Shown here piece by piece: positions 43,842 through 52,787 of a stretch of DNA of 64,000 bases. The first letter of the stretch is position 1; every line of letters begins with the position of its first letter. Below the pieces are notes generated by a model, which saw nothing but the letters and a program-made list of their open reading frames with translations, made no database searches and was not told the origin of the DNA. The position numbers were made by a program, and so were the translations under genes. This DNA comes from Anaerotignum sp. (GTDB lineage Bacteria; Bacillota; Clostridia; Lachnospirales; Anaerotignaceae): assembly GCA_020024265.1 (NCBI GenBank), contig JAHHTW010000002.1, positions 1 to 64,000 on the forward strand. The letters run 5' to 3'.

Positions 43842-44549
43842 TTATTGCTGCCTCTCTGGATAATATCTTTCGCCAAAGATACCAGTCCCCACTCTGACAA
43901 TGGTTGCCCCTTCTTCTATTGCGACTTCGTAATCTCCTGTCATACCCATTGAAAGCGTATCCATATTTACATTATCAATTCTTTTTGCATTGATGTCAAC
44001 CAGTAATTCACGCATTTTACGAAAATATGTGCGATTTTCTTCAGGGTTTTCGACAAAGGGAGCTACTGTCATCAAACCTCTGACACGAATGTTCGGCAAA
44101 GGTGCAATTTCACGCAAAAACGCTTCTGTATCCTCTGCTTTCACACCGAATTTGCTTTCTTCCCCTGCGATATTCACTTCTACCAAAACATCCATCACCA
44201 CACCGGCTGCTGCTGCACGCTTGTTGATTTCCTCTGCCAATTTCATACTTTCTACAGAATGGATCATATCCACCTTATCTATGATGTATTTTACTTTATT
44301 TGTCTGTAAATGTCCAATCAAATGCCAATGGATTCCTTCGCCCATCGGTGCATATTTGTCCATAATTTCCTGTACTTTATTTTCTCCAAGTGCATGCAGA
44401 CCACAATCTACAGCTTGACGAATCAATTCTACAGGCTTTGTTTTGCTGACAGCCAGCAGCAGAACATCCTCTGGATTCCTGCCGGCACGTTTTGCCGCTG
44501 CTGCTATTTTTTCTTCTACCTGCGCAATATTCTTTTGGATTTGCTCCAT
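43842..44549 (-). CDS. yggS: YggS/PLPBP family pyridoxal-phosphate-binding protein (YlmE)
   Basis: 235 residues with the PLP-lysine in LLAVSKTKP, ALGENKVQEI, HWHLIGHLQTNKVKYI and the C-terminal LSMGMTGDYEVAIEEGATIVRVG, in parts: LSMGMTGDYE and ATIVRVG. It buffers PLP homeostasis and has no known catalytic activity. Downstream of the HlyD-like gene by 18 bp. Confidence 0.95.
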   Translation of the reverse strand: MEQIQKNIAQVEEKIAAAAKRAGRNPEDVLLLAVSKTKPVELIRQAVDCGLHALGENKVQEIMDKYAPMGEGIHWHLIGHLQTNKVKYIIDKVDMIHSVESMKLAEEINKRAAAAGVVMDVLVEVNIAGEESKFGVKAEDTEAFLREIAPLPNIRVRGLMTVAPFVENPEENRTYFRKMRELLVDINAKRIDNVNMDTLSMGMTGDYEVAIEEGATIVRVGTGIFGERYYPERQQ

Positions 44550-44567
44550 ATTTCTACAACTCCTTTT

Positions 44568-46385
44568 TTAATAAATCGCTTGTCCTTCTGTAATCGTCTT
44601 TGCATCAGAAACAATGGTATCGTATACCTGTAAGCCGTATATGCTGTTGGATTGTACCACAGCAAATTCCTGATTTTGATCCAGTATGGTAATCGGAACG
44701 AAGTTTGCCATAGAGCTGTTTGCCACATACACACCACTCTTTGACTCCACTTTTGCGATTTCATATTTTGTTTCATTCTCGCCACTGCCCTGTATAATGA
44801 CATCTCCTACCTTGAGTGCATGCTCTGATTGTGAAAGATAGCTATATACATCATCGCTGGTCACACGATTGATGGGAATGAACTTTCCTTTTCCTTCATT
44901 TGCAAGCAGTACCCCCTGCTTTCCATCACGCTCTGTAATGCAGTCTGTCGGAATTTTTAACAATGTCTTTTCCACAATGGCGCTATTGGGTATCTTGATG
45001 CCTTGCAGCAAGGAGCTTTGTATGCTGAAAGATACACTACGCATGTCAATGAAATCCTCCATATTTACCATACAGGAAAAAACAACCTTTGTTTCCTTTT
45101 CTCCTGTCTGCAACAGTTCTACCACGCAGGGTATGGAAATGGTTCTTTCCTTTGTTGTCAGATCCAATGTATATACATCGCCCTTCTCCCAATCCCGAAT
45201 TTCCGATGCGGGCAGATTTGTCAAAAGATACCATTGATTGCTGCGTACCACACGAAACAGCGGATCGCCGTCTGCCACTGCCTTGACCTTTGAAATTTGT
45301 GTCATTTCTTCATTTTCCGGCATGTTTTGAAATGTAATTTCTTCTAGCTTATCCGGTGTCAATGTTTCTTCCATACCATCATAGCTCAAAGCCAGCACAC
45401 CGCTTTGGGCTGCACTGACACTGCTCATGCTCTGTGCCAGCTGCTTTTCATAGGCATTTTTTTCTTCGTTAAGCTGTCCAAAGGTTTCTATGTTTTCCGA
45501 AAGCCAGATTTCATTGCGCCGATTCATATCATTTGTAATCTGGCTGCGCATGGAGTAGAGGTATCCTGCATCCGTCTGCATAGACTGCGATGAGAACAAA
45601 TCTACCACCTCTCCCATATGCTTCTCAATCCGTGCGACATCCTCTGCAAACGCCGAAAGATCACTACGGCTTTTCTGCCTTTCTAAAATATCATGATCTA
45701 TAGAATCTATTTTCGCTTCCAGATCATTCGTCGCTTGCGTATCCTTTACCTCGCATACCACTGCGGATTTTTTCACATAAGCACCGGAACCGTATTGATA
45801 AAACGGTGTCCCTGCACGATTGCTTTTGGTCACATATTCATCTCGGATAATCAGTGCCCTTTGTGTCAAAGGGGTATCTATCGTACCATAAAAGACGGTT
45901 TCTGTAGCAATTTCACTTTTATGTGAAAACATCACCACAACCTGTGCCATCAAATAAACAAGCAGTACCGCAAACACAAACATTGGCAATGTCTTTGATG
46001 TATAGCTTCGCCGTCTTTGCATTGTGGTACGGGAAACATGCTTTGCATCTTTTGCAGACGGCAGGGTATGCGATCTGCGATATTGATCATGTGCTGTAGC
46101 ATGACGTACCCCTCTTGCAGGCTGACGTGGCGGACGCTGCACCGGCTGCTGCATCTGGCGCTGCATGGATTGTCTGCTTTGCTGTACAGATCTTTGCATA
46201 TTTGACCTTTGCATATTCGGTCTTTGCAAATTCAATCTCTGCTGTGCTGCACGCTGTTCCCGCACGTGACTGAGTTCATAAACATTCCCTTGCCGACGAT
46301 ATCTGGCTTCCTTTTCCATTTCTCTTGTCTGTTTCAGTTGTTTTTTTCGTTTTGGACTCTGTTGCTTTGAGGAACCTTTTTTCAT
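44568..46385 (-). CDS. HlyD-like single-pass membrane protein of the ylm cluster
   Basis: 605 residues. Residues 1-125 are a basic, low-complexity cytoplasmic tail rich in Gln, Arg, Met and Pro with repeats of the type NMQRS. One membrane helix (about 133-155) is followed by an extracellular part with HlyD/RND-adaptor features: a biotinyl-lipoyl-like strand (YGSGAYVKKSAVVCEVKD), a coiled-coil hairpin (about 225-330) and a late beta domain. Such proteins precede yggS-sepF in several Clostridia, suggesting a role at the division site or wall rather than in drug export, as no ABC or MFS partner is here. Inference. AGGAGG precedes the ATG. Confidence 0.8.
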   Translation of the reverse strand: MKKGSSKQQSPKRKKQLKQTREMEKEARYRRQGNVYELSHVREQRAAQQRLNLQRPNMQRSNMQRSVQQSRQSMQRQMQQPVQRPPRQPARGVRHATAHDQYRRSHTLPSAKDAKHVSRTTMQRRRSYTSKTLPMFVFAVLLVYLMAQVVVMFSHKSEIATETVFYGTIDTPLTQRALIIRDEYVTKSNRAGTPFYQYGSGAYVKKSAVVCEVKDTQATNDLEAKIDSIDHDILERQKSRSDLSAFAEDVARIEKHMGEVVDLFSSQSMQTDAGYLYSMRSQITNDMNRRNEIWLSENIETFGQLNEEKNAYEKQLAQSMSSVSAAQSGVLALSYDGMEETLTPDKLEEITFQNMPENEEMTQISKVKAVADGDPLFRVVRSNQWYLLTNLPASEIRDWEKGDVYTLDLTTKERTISIPCVVELLQTGEKETKVVFSCMVNMEDFIDMRSVSFSIQSSLLQGIKIPNSAIVEKTLLKIPTDCITERDGKQGVLLANEGKGKFIPINRVTSDDVYSYLSQSEHALKVGDVIIQGSGENETKYEIAKVESKSGVYVANSSMANFVPITILDQNQEFAVVQSNSIYGLQVYDTIVSDAKTITEGQAIY

Positions 46386-46430
46386 TGGAATCCTCCTTTG
46401 ATTGTTTTATAATACAGCGAAAAGCATATC

Positions 46431-46451
46431 TTTTTTTTTTGCAAAAAAAAA
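46431..46451. repeat. T10-GC-A9 palindrome upstream of the HlyD-like gene
   Basis: Ten T, then GC, then nine A, giving a near-perfect homopolymer palindrome just upstream of the HlyD-like gene's promoter region. Such tracts bend DNA and slip easily. Confidence 0.85.
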
Positions 46452-46619
46452 TCTGCGATATTTATGCCTTCCAACATTTTTATTATAATACAATTTTATA
46501 TATCGGTAAAGGGTAGCGCAGAGTTTTTTTCCCTTTTATAGGAATTTTCAAAATATCGGGCTGTATCATCCATGTTTCGGAAATATCATGGTTTTTGCAA
46601 AAAACTTTCATATATAAAA

Positions 46620-46647
46620 AGGGACAGGCATTGCTTTGCCTATCCCT
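46620..46647 (-). terminator. terminator of the htrA gene
   Basis: On the minus strand AGGGATAGGCAA and TTGCCTGTCCCT pair with one mismatch, followed by T5. Confidence 0.85.
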
Positions 46648-46675
46648 GCAAAAGATATACCGATGATACATTGCA

Positions 46676-48301
46676 TCAAGCATTTTTATCTGCCACAGTC
46701 ATCGTGATATCCATACCGGTTTCTCCATTACGGATGACATGTACAGATACCTTCTGACCAATGGTAAGTGTTTTTACCAATTCGGAAAGAGATTCCATAT
46801 CCATAATCTTTTTCCCATTACATTCTGTAATGATATCTCCTGCTTCAATTCCTGCAAGCGCAGCCGGTCCTCCTTCGGCAACCTCTACAATCAATGCACC
46901 AATCGGCAGTTTATACAAAGAGGCATTTTCGGAAGAAATACTTGTACCAACCACACCGATATATGGTGTTTCCACAGTACCATCTTCCAACAAATCCTGT
47001 GCAACATTTGCAACCTCATTGCTTGGGATTGCATAGCCCATACCTTCTGTCATATCCGAATTATACTTTGCTGTATTGATGCCGATGACCTCTCCTTTGC
47101 GATTGACCAATGCGCCACCGCTGTTGCCGCCATTGATCGCCGCACTGGTTTGCACAACCGCCAAAGGATTTCCTTTCAGCGCAATGGTCTGATTTTTCAT
47201 ACTGATAATGCCGTCTGTTGCAGAAAGTCCCTGCCCCATTGCATTCCCAATGGCAATGACACTTTCGCCTACCTCCAACTGTTCAGAATCACCAAATTCT
47301 GCCGGTGTTACATGTTCAATACCTGCATTCTTCAAATCCTTCCACGAAACCGTCAAAACAGCCAAGTCAGAATCTTCTTTTGTACCAATTACTTTTGTCT
47401 TTACACTTGCCTTATCATTGATGGTTGCATACACTTCTTTTGCATTTGCAATGACATGGTTATTTGTTACAATTGCAATCTTCTCATCATCAGAATAGAA
47501 TATGACACCGCTGCCGGCGCCTTCCCCCTGATACGGCATGCTGAATGCACCATAATACTGCGTCACACCTTCGATTTTTGTTGTGATGCTTACAACCGAT
47601 GGTTTCACCTTACTTACCACATCAATTACGGAAAGGTCCGAACGAACAGCCGTTTGTTGCACAATCATATTTTCTCCATCTTTTGTTGGTTTGCTTACTA
47701 CTTCATCTGTATGCAAAGAATATTGCACCAAAGCGTATCCTGCACCAATGCCGGGACCGCCTACCAAACCAACAATGACGCAACCTGCAATCAGCTTTGC
47801 CCAGCCATTGCTTTTTTTCTTCGATTTTTTCACCTTTTCCTGATAACATCCATGCGAACCCTTGGCAGTGGTCTGCTTTGCTTTTGTTTTTGCTTTTTCC
47901 TTTGCCTCCTGATGCAATTTCACATGCTCTGCGTCTTGCGTCATATTCTGTCGCATTGGCTCTGCATCTTGCATCATATCCTCACCGATTGGTTCTGCAT
48001 TTTGTGTCATATCCTCACGCATTGGTTCTGCATTTTGTGTCATATCCTCACCGATTGGCTCTGCATTTTGTGTCATATCCTCACCGATTGGTTCTGCATT
48101 TTGTGTCATATCCTCACGGATTGGCTCTGCATTTTGTGTCATATCCTCACGCATTGGTTCTGCACCCTGTGGCATATCCTCCATGGATTCTACAACTGGT
48201 ACATGTTCTTGTATCGGATCTATTTCACGAATTTGTGTTTCTGGTAAGTCCATTGGCTCTTGCCCATCATTCATATTTTGATTTTGATTTTGTTCATTCA
48301 T
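46676..48301 (-). CDS. HtrA/DegP-like membrane-anchored serine protease with repeat tail
   Basis: 541 residues: a long cytoplasmic N-terminus with eight 11-residue repeats (residues 41-128), one membrane helix (about 165-190), a trypsin-like domain with His in TNNHVIA, Asp in EDSDLAVL and Ser in NGGNSGGAL, and one C-terminal PDZ domain (about 445-535: IGALIVEVAEGGPAALAGIE, then GDIITECNGKK). It degrades or refolds misfolded extracytoplasmic proteins, like Bacillus HtrA/B. GGAGGA is about 8 nt before the ATG. Single gene with its own terminator. The repeats are unusual (see findings). Confidence 0.94.
   Translation of the reverse strand: MNEQNQNQNMNDGQEPMDLPETQIREIDPIQEHVPVVESMEDMPQGAEPMREDMTQNAEPIREDMTQNAEPIGEDMTQNAEPIGEDMTQNAEPMREDMTQNAEPIGEDMMQDAEPMRQNMTQDAEHVKLHQEAKEKAKTKAKQTTAKGSHGCYQEKVKKSKKKSNGWAKLIAGCVIVGLVGGPGIGAGYALVQYSLHTDEVVSKPTKDGENMIVQQTAVRSDLSVIDVVSKVKPSVVSITTKIEGVTQYYGAFSMPYQGEGAGSGVIFYSDDEKIAIVTNNHVIANAKEVYATINDKASVKTKVIGTKEDSDLAVLTVSWKDLKNAGIEHVTPAEFGDSEQLEVGESVIAIGNAMGQGLSATDGIISMKNQTIALKGNPLAVVQTSAAINGGNSGGALVNRKGEVIGINTAKYNSDMTEGMGYAIPSNEVANVAQDLLEDGTVETPYIGVVGTSISSENASLYKLPIGALIVEVAEGGPAALAGIEAGDIITECNGKKIMDMESLSELVKTLTIGQKVSVHVIRNGETGMDITMTVADKNA
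47918..48181 (-). repeat. eight 33-bp tandem repeats inside the HtrA-like gene
   Basis: Consensus residue unit E-D-M-T-Q-N-A-E-P-I-G/R. The six inner copies are nearly identical at DNA level; the first and last diverge. Exactly 264 bp, in frame. Confidence 0.95.
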
Positions 48302-48474
48302 ACGTTATTCCTCCATATCGTTTCAGTTCTTACCGTTTGGATCAACTGATACTGTCATTTCCTCATTCATTTGATGAAATTAGTATATCCTATTTTTTTG
48401 AATAAAATATGAACGGTGCATAAACAATCATTTAACATTATTTCAAAAAATTATGTACTCAGCTATTTTAATGG

Positions 48475-48509
48475 AAAGAGCGAAGCCTCATCACTCCGCT
48501 CTTTTTTCC
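48475..48509. terminator. hairpin terminator downstream of the broken MBL gene
   Basis: AAAGAGCG/CGCTCTTT stem with a short internal mismatch, T6 on the plus strand. Confidence 0.65.
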
Positions 48510-48525
48510 ATATGCTTTATGATGT

Positions 48526-48900
48526 TTATGGCTGACACAGCTTACAAGGTCGATAGCCCTGTAGCTGTGCATCCTCTTTATTCTTTCGTATCACTTGATT
48601 GCTCTTATTCATACGTTGTACGGATGTACAGCCTGCATGATGGAAAACATGAGAATTTTTGTTTCCAATATATGCATCTGTTTGGTACACGGGCTGTTGC
48701 TCCGTCTGCATTGTCTGCTTCGACTCTTTCTCGGCTTTTGCATAGATCGATGCGCAACCAGCACCGCATCTGCCATTGTCAATCACACGTGCTACTTGAT
48801 AGCTATCGAAAACATCCGACAAACCTCCCATATGGTCTGCATCTTCATGCGTTGCAATCACAACATCCAAATCCAATTCACATGCAACGCCCCCTTTGGA
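48526..48900 (-). pseudogene. 5'-truncated ComEC-type MBL-fold hydrolase with Ada-like zinc domain
   Basis: The open frame encodes about 120 residues. It begins abruptly at LDLDVVIATHEDADHMGGL, the HxDxDH metal motif of ComEC-type metallo-beta-lactamase proteins, which normally has about 70-100 residues of N-terminal domain before it (including DVGQGD and IDGG). A stop codon lies 14 codons upstream and I cannot find the missing part in other frames. The region after the motif is also short: it runs through a linker straight to an Ada-type metal-binding domain (VFHHAGCTSVQRM and GYRPCKLCQP, three Cys). There is no ATG or ribosome binding site. It is most likely a deletion remnant of a secreted nuclease-like or signalling MBL protein. 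Confidence 0.75.
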
Positions 48901-49076
48901 TCATAGCTTACATCTGTTTGATATAAAAGAAAAACAAAATAGAACATATATTCTTATTCCTTTTGTTATCATATCACAAATTGCAATGATTTCGCAAGGG
49001 AATTTCCAAATTTTACTGATTTACCGTTTTTTGGCACGATCAGAAAACCATGCCGGATAAAAAAAGACAAAAGAAA

Positions 49077-49107
49077 ACACAGGATCCATGGATATGGAAT
49101 CCTGTGT
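49077..49107 (-). terminator. terminator of the pta-ackA-DUF177-rpmF operon
   Basis: ACACAGGATTCCAT / ATGGATCCTGTGT stem on the minus strand with one bulge, followed by a TTTTCTTTTG tract. Confidence 0.88.
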
Positions 49108-49138
49108 GATTTCTTTCGTCTGAATAACGTGGAACCAA

Positions 49139-49318
49139 TTAGTCCACTTTAACGATTGTTTTCTTGTTATAAGCACCGCAAGCTTTGCAAACCTGGTGAG
49201 GAACCATCAATTCACCGCATTTGCTACATTTCACCAAATTCGGTGTTGCAATCTTCCAAGTCTGTGCTTTTCTTTTGTCTCTTTTGGATTTAGACACTCG
49301 ACCCTTAGGTACAGCCAT
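49139..49318 (-). CDS. rpmF: 50S ribosomal protein L32
   Basis: 59 residues starting MAVPKGRVSKSKRDKRKAQ, the universal L32 N-terminus. It has both zinc-ribbon cysteine pairs (CSKC at 30-33 and CKAC at 43-46), so it is the zinc-binding form. GAGGAGG lies inside the end of the upstream DUF177 gene, 2 bp away. The DUF177-rpmF pair is conserved across bacteria. Confidence 0.97.
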   Translation of the reverse strand: MAVPKGRVSKSKRDKRKAQTWKIATPNLVKCSKCGELMVPHQVCKACGAYNKKTIVKVD

Positions 49319-49320
49319 TT

Positions 49321-49827
49321 CTACACCTCCTCATCAACATTGAAAAGAGCCCTCAAACTTTCAAACCTCGGATCTAATTCTGTAGTATCGCACCCACAGT
49401 CGCCTTCATTCAGATCCTTGCCGCAGACAGGACAAAGTCCCTGACAGTCCTCCCTACAAAGCACCTTCATAGGAAGCGCCCCAAGAATACCTCTTTGGAC
49501 ATAGTCCGCCAGATCTATCTGATCACCGGAAAAAGTTTCTGTCTCTTCGTCTTCTCTGCCTGTATGGGAAAACCGCTCCTCAATATTGAAGCTAATCTCT
49601 ATTGCGACCGGTGCAAGACAACGGTCACAAGCAAGGCTGACCTTTGTTTCGCCCTTGACCTCCAAAACGAAGATTTCACTTTCGTTTCTCAGTATCCCTT
49701 CTATTTTTACAGGCTCCATAAAACCCACAACATTCGGGTAGGCTGTGAGATCTTTCAGCTGCTCTACAACCGAAACCGGCATCGAAGCACCGTTTTTTCC
49801 ATATAACTGTGCCATTTGTATTACCAT
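49321..49827 (-). CDS. DUF177 (YceD) family protein
   Basis: 168 residues. The family pattern is plain: an N-terminal beta region, then the first CxxC (ACDRCLAPV) and a late zinc-binding tail (REDCQGLCPVCGKDLNEGDC). YceD proteins are encoded beside rpmF and are implicated in 23S rRNA accumulation. Start at the ATG 12 nt after GGGGTGA; the inner ATG five codons later is possible. Confidence 0.92.
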   Translation of the reverse strand: MVIQMAQLYGKNGASMPVSVVEQLKDLTAYPNVVGFMEPVKIEGILRNESEIFVLEVKGETKVSLACDRCLAPVAIEISFNIEERFSHTGREDEETETFSGDQIDLADYVQRGILGALPMKVLCREDCQGLCPVCGKDLNEGDCGCDTTELDPRFESLRALFNVDEEV

Positions 49828-49874
49828 TCACATCACCCCGTAGTCGTACCTGATATATTATATAGAACGAAGCA

Positions 49875-51071
49875 TCATTTGTCAAGCAATTCCTTTGTAT
49901 CTCTTGCAATAACCAGTTCTTCGTTTGTAGGAATCACCAGTACTCTTACTCTGGAATCAGGAGCGGAAATTTCTACTGCCTTACCTCTCAGAGAGTTGTT
50001 GTAGGAATCAATGTGTACACCCAGATAATTCAGGTAGTCACAAATCAGTCTTCTTGTGGAAGCGGAGTTTTCGCCCAAGCCTGCTGTAAATACAATGCAG
50101 TCCACGCCGTTCATTGCTGCTGCATAAGCACCAATTCTCTTTGCTACCTTGTAAGCAAATACATCCAGTGCCATTTCCGCTCTTTCATTGCCGTGTTCGC
50201 TTGCTTCTTCGATATCACGGAAGTCGCTGGATACACCGGAAATCCCCAGTACACCGGATTTTTTATTCAGGATTGTATCCATTTCCTGAGGTGTCAAGTT
50301 TTCTTTTTCCATCAGGAACGTAATCACAGCCGCATCAACGTCACCGGCTCTTGTACCCATAACCAGACCTTCCAGAGGTGTGAAGCCCATGGTTGTATCA
50401 ATGGATTTGCCGTTTCTTACTGCACAGATGGAACCACCGTTGCCCAGATGGCAAGTGATTGTCTTTGTCTGATCGTAAGGTCTGTCCAGCATTTTTGCTG
50501 CTTCTTCGGAAACGAATCTATGGCTGGTACCGTGGAAGCCATATCTTCTGATTTTATACTTTTCATAGTATTCATAAGGAATTGCATACAGATATGCTCT
50601 TTCAGGCATAGTCTGATGGAATGCAGTATCAAATACGGCTACCTGAGGTACGCCCGGCATAATCTTTTCGCAAGCATCAATACCAATCAGGTTTGCAGGG
50701 TTGTGCAAAGGTGCCAGTTCGCTACATTTTTCTACAGCCTTGATTACTTCAGGTGTAATGATAACAGAGTTTGCGAAGTATTCACCACCATGTACCACAC
50801 GGTGACCAACTGCATTGATTTCTTCCATAGAGGATACAACACCGTATTCGCTGTTTGTCAGTGCATCCAATACCATTTTTACTGCTACACTATGATCTTC
50901 CATGTAGTCGTTGAAGATGACATCGTCTTTGCCTGTGGGCTGATGTTTCAGTCTGGAGCCTTCGATCCCGATTCTTTCGCACAGACCTTTTGCCAATACG
51001 CTCTCTGTATCCATATCAATCAATTGATATTTCAGGGAAGAACTACCACAGTTTAATACCAGAATTTTCAT
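49875..51071 (-). CDS. ackA: Acetate kinase
   Basis: 398 residues, standard length. VLNCGSSSLKYQL at the start (phosphate loop), HRVVHGGEYF, FDTAFHQTMP, RYGFHGTSH, CHLGNGGSICA and FTAGLGENS are all in place. It makes ATP and acetate from acetyl phosphate. It lies downstream of pta and ends 48 bp before DUF177, with ribosome binding site GGAGAG. Confidence 0.97.
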   Translation of the reverse strand: MKILVLNCGSSSLKYQLIDMDTESVLAKGLCERIGIEGSRLKHQPTGKDDVIFNDYMEDHSVAVKMVLDALTNSEYGVVSSMEEINAVGHRVVHGGEYFANSVIITPEVIKAVEKCSELAPLHNPANLIGIDACEKIMPGVPQVAVFDTAFHQTMPERAYLYAIPYEYYEKYKIRRYGFHGTSHRFVSEEAAKMLDRPYDQTKTITCHLGNGGSICAVRNGKSIDTTMGFTPLEGLVMGTRAGDVDAAVITFLMEKENLTPQEMDTILNKKSGVLGISGVSSDFRDIEEASEHGNERAEMALDVFAYKVAKRIGAYAAAMNGVDCIVFTAGLGENSASTRRLICDYLNYLGVHIDSYNNSLRGKAVEISAPDSRVRVLVIPTNEELVIARDTKELLDK

Positions 51072-51138
51072 TGTTTTCTCTCCTTCAATCTTGTGTTGTT
51101 TGCGTGTTGATACACTGCTTTCTTATCTTCGTATTTGA

Positions 51139-52140
51139 TTATTTGCCCATTACCTGAGCCTGTACAGCTGTCAGTGCAACAACCGCTACGATATCGTTTG
51201 CAGAGCAGCCTCTGGACAGGTCGTTTACCGGCTTTGCAATGCCCTGTAAGATAGGTCCGAAGGCTTCTGCCTGACCAAATCTCTGTACCAGCTTGTAGCC
51301 AATGTTGCCGGCATCAATATCAGGGAATACCAGTACATTTGCTTTGCCAGCCACTGTGCTGTTGGGCGCTTTCAATTCGCCAACCTCTTTTACAATTGCA
51401 GCATCCAGCTGGATTTCACCATCCAGTTTCACTGTTGGATATTTTTCTTTTGCAATATTCACTGCATCAACAACCTTTGTTACATCCGCATGCTTTGCAG
51501 ATCCCATTGTGGAGTGACTGAGCATTGCAACTCTGGGTTCCTTGCCAATGAATGCTTCGTAGGATTTTGCAGAATCGCCTGCGATGCAAGCCAGCTCTGC
51601 GGGGTTGGGGTTCTGGTTGAGCGCACAGTCTGCAAACAGCAGGATACCATCATCGCCATACTGCGGTGTGTTTGTAACCATAATGAAGAAAGAAGATACC
51701 AGCTCTGTGCCGGGTGCTGTTTTCAGAATTTGCAGTGCAGGACGCAGTGTATCTGCTGTAGAATGGATTGCGCCGGAAACCATACCATCGGCAACGCCCA
51801 TTTTTACCAGCATAACGCCCATAAACATGGAATCATCCAAAAGAACTTTTCTTGCTTCTTCCAATGTCATGCCCTTGCTCTTTCTTGCCTCTGCAAGACC
51901 TGCAACAACATCATCCATTTTTTCATAGTTTTCAGGATCTACAAAGATTGCCTTGGAAACATCAAAGCTGCCTGCTGCTTCCATAATTTTTTCTTTGTTC
52001 CCGATCAAGATAATATCTGCCAGATCATCTTTCAGGCATTCTGCCGCTGCCTCCAGGTTTCTTTTTTCAAAGGACTCCGGCAATACGATTACCTTTTTGT
52101 CTGCCTTTGCTTTTGCTTTCATTTCAGATAAAAAATCCAC
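51139..52140 (-). CDS. pta: Phosphate acetyltransferase
   Basis: 333 residues, the short Pta form. MVSGAIHSTADTLRPALQI, GILLFADCALNQNPNP and MLSHSTMGSAKH are diagnostic, as is the C-terminal FPDIDAGNIGYKLVQRF. Converts acetyl-CoA to acetyl phosphate, feeding AckA. The start codon is GTG (VDFLSEMK) with AGGAGG about 9 nt upstream. First gene of the operon. Confidence 0.97.
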   Translation of the reverse strand: MDFLSEMKAKAKADKKVIVLPESFEKRNLEAAAECLKDDLADIILIGNKEKIMEAAGSFDVSKAIFVDPENYEKMDDVVAGLAEARKSKGMTLEEARKVLLDDSMFMGVMLVKMGVADGMVSGAIHSTADTLRPALQILKTAPGTELVSSFFIMVTNTPQYGDDGILLFADCALNQNPNPAELACIAGDSAKSYEAFIGKEPRVAMLSHSTMGSAKHADVTKVVDAVNIAKEKYPTVKLDGEIQLDAAIVKEVGELKAPNSTVAGKANVLVFPDIDAGNIGYKLVQRFGQAEAFGPILQGIAKPVNDLSRGCSANDIVAVVALTAVQAQVMGK

Positions 52141-52341
52141 AGTAATAACCTCCTGTTTCTACAATTTTTCCATGTGTTGCATCGAAAATCCACGGCTTTC
52201 CAATGCTGTTTTTCTATACGCAATCCGCAAAACAACGGAAAACATATCAAATCCATTGACTCCCCTTATCGGGCATCTGTTTTTATTATAATCAAAATTT
52301 ACGATGTGTACAAGTATATGATAAAAAAAATACACAGAAAA

Positions 52342-52755
52342 TCATACGCTTTTGTACAGTTTCTTTCCGCATTTCCTACAAAAAGCATAATCTGCTTCTG
52401 CTTTTGCACCACAATATGGGCAAAATCCGCCTTTTTCCTCCACGGTATCCTCCTCTTTGGGACTTTGTAGTGCATCTGCTTGTTTCATGTCAAATCGTTG
52501 CTGCAAAGGGTCTATTTCTTCCCCCTCCTCTGTGATATCATATACGGAGTAGCGATTTTTCCCTGTTGCATTGCGCAAAGACATCACTGCATTGCTTCCG
52601 GCAATCACAACAAACACAAGCCCCATCAATACAAATGGCACAGGCGCCCCCATACGTGCTGCAAATATCATCCAAAATATACCAAATGCCACTGCACCGA
52701 TAGATGCAATCGCACCCTGTATGGACGTTCCTCTACCCGGTTTTATGCTTTTCAT
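52342..52755 (-). CDS. Small two-helix membrane protein with C-terminal zinc ribbon
   Basis: 137 residues: two hydrophobic helices (about 15-33 and 38-57), then a charged linker, and a zinc ribbon (CPYCGAKAEADYAFCRKCGKK; Cys at 112, 115, 126 and 129). No known family beyond this widespread 'zinc-ribbon membrane protein' type, which is common in Firmicutes and of unknown role. Immediately downstream of the CheA-like gene by 32 bp, same strand. Confidence 0.8.
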   Translation of the reverse strand: MKSIKPGRGTSIQGAIASIGAVAFGIFWMIFAARMGAPVPFVLMGLVFVVIAGSNAVMSLRNATGKNRYSVYDITEEGEEIDPLQQRFDMKQADALQSPKEEDTVEEKGGFCPYCGAKAEADYAFCRKCGKKLYKSV

Positions 52756-52787
52756 ACGAAAACCTCCCTCCCAAACACATCGTTTTT

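Noticed and set aside
46739..48247. Long plus-strand open frame of about 500 codons opposite the HtrA gene
   Set aside because: Rich in Cys, His and Phe with no recognisable domain; it is the antisense shadow of a clear protease gene. The same holds for the long frames opposite asd (28986-29999), ackA (50013-51056) and hydG (57140-58183).
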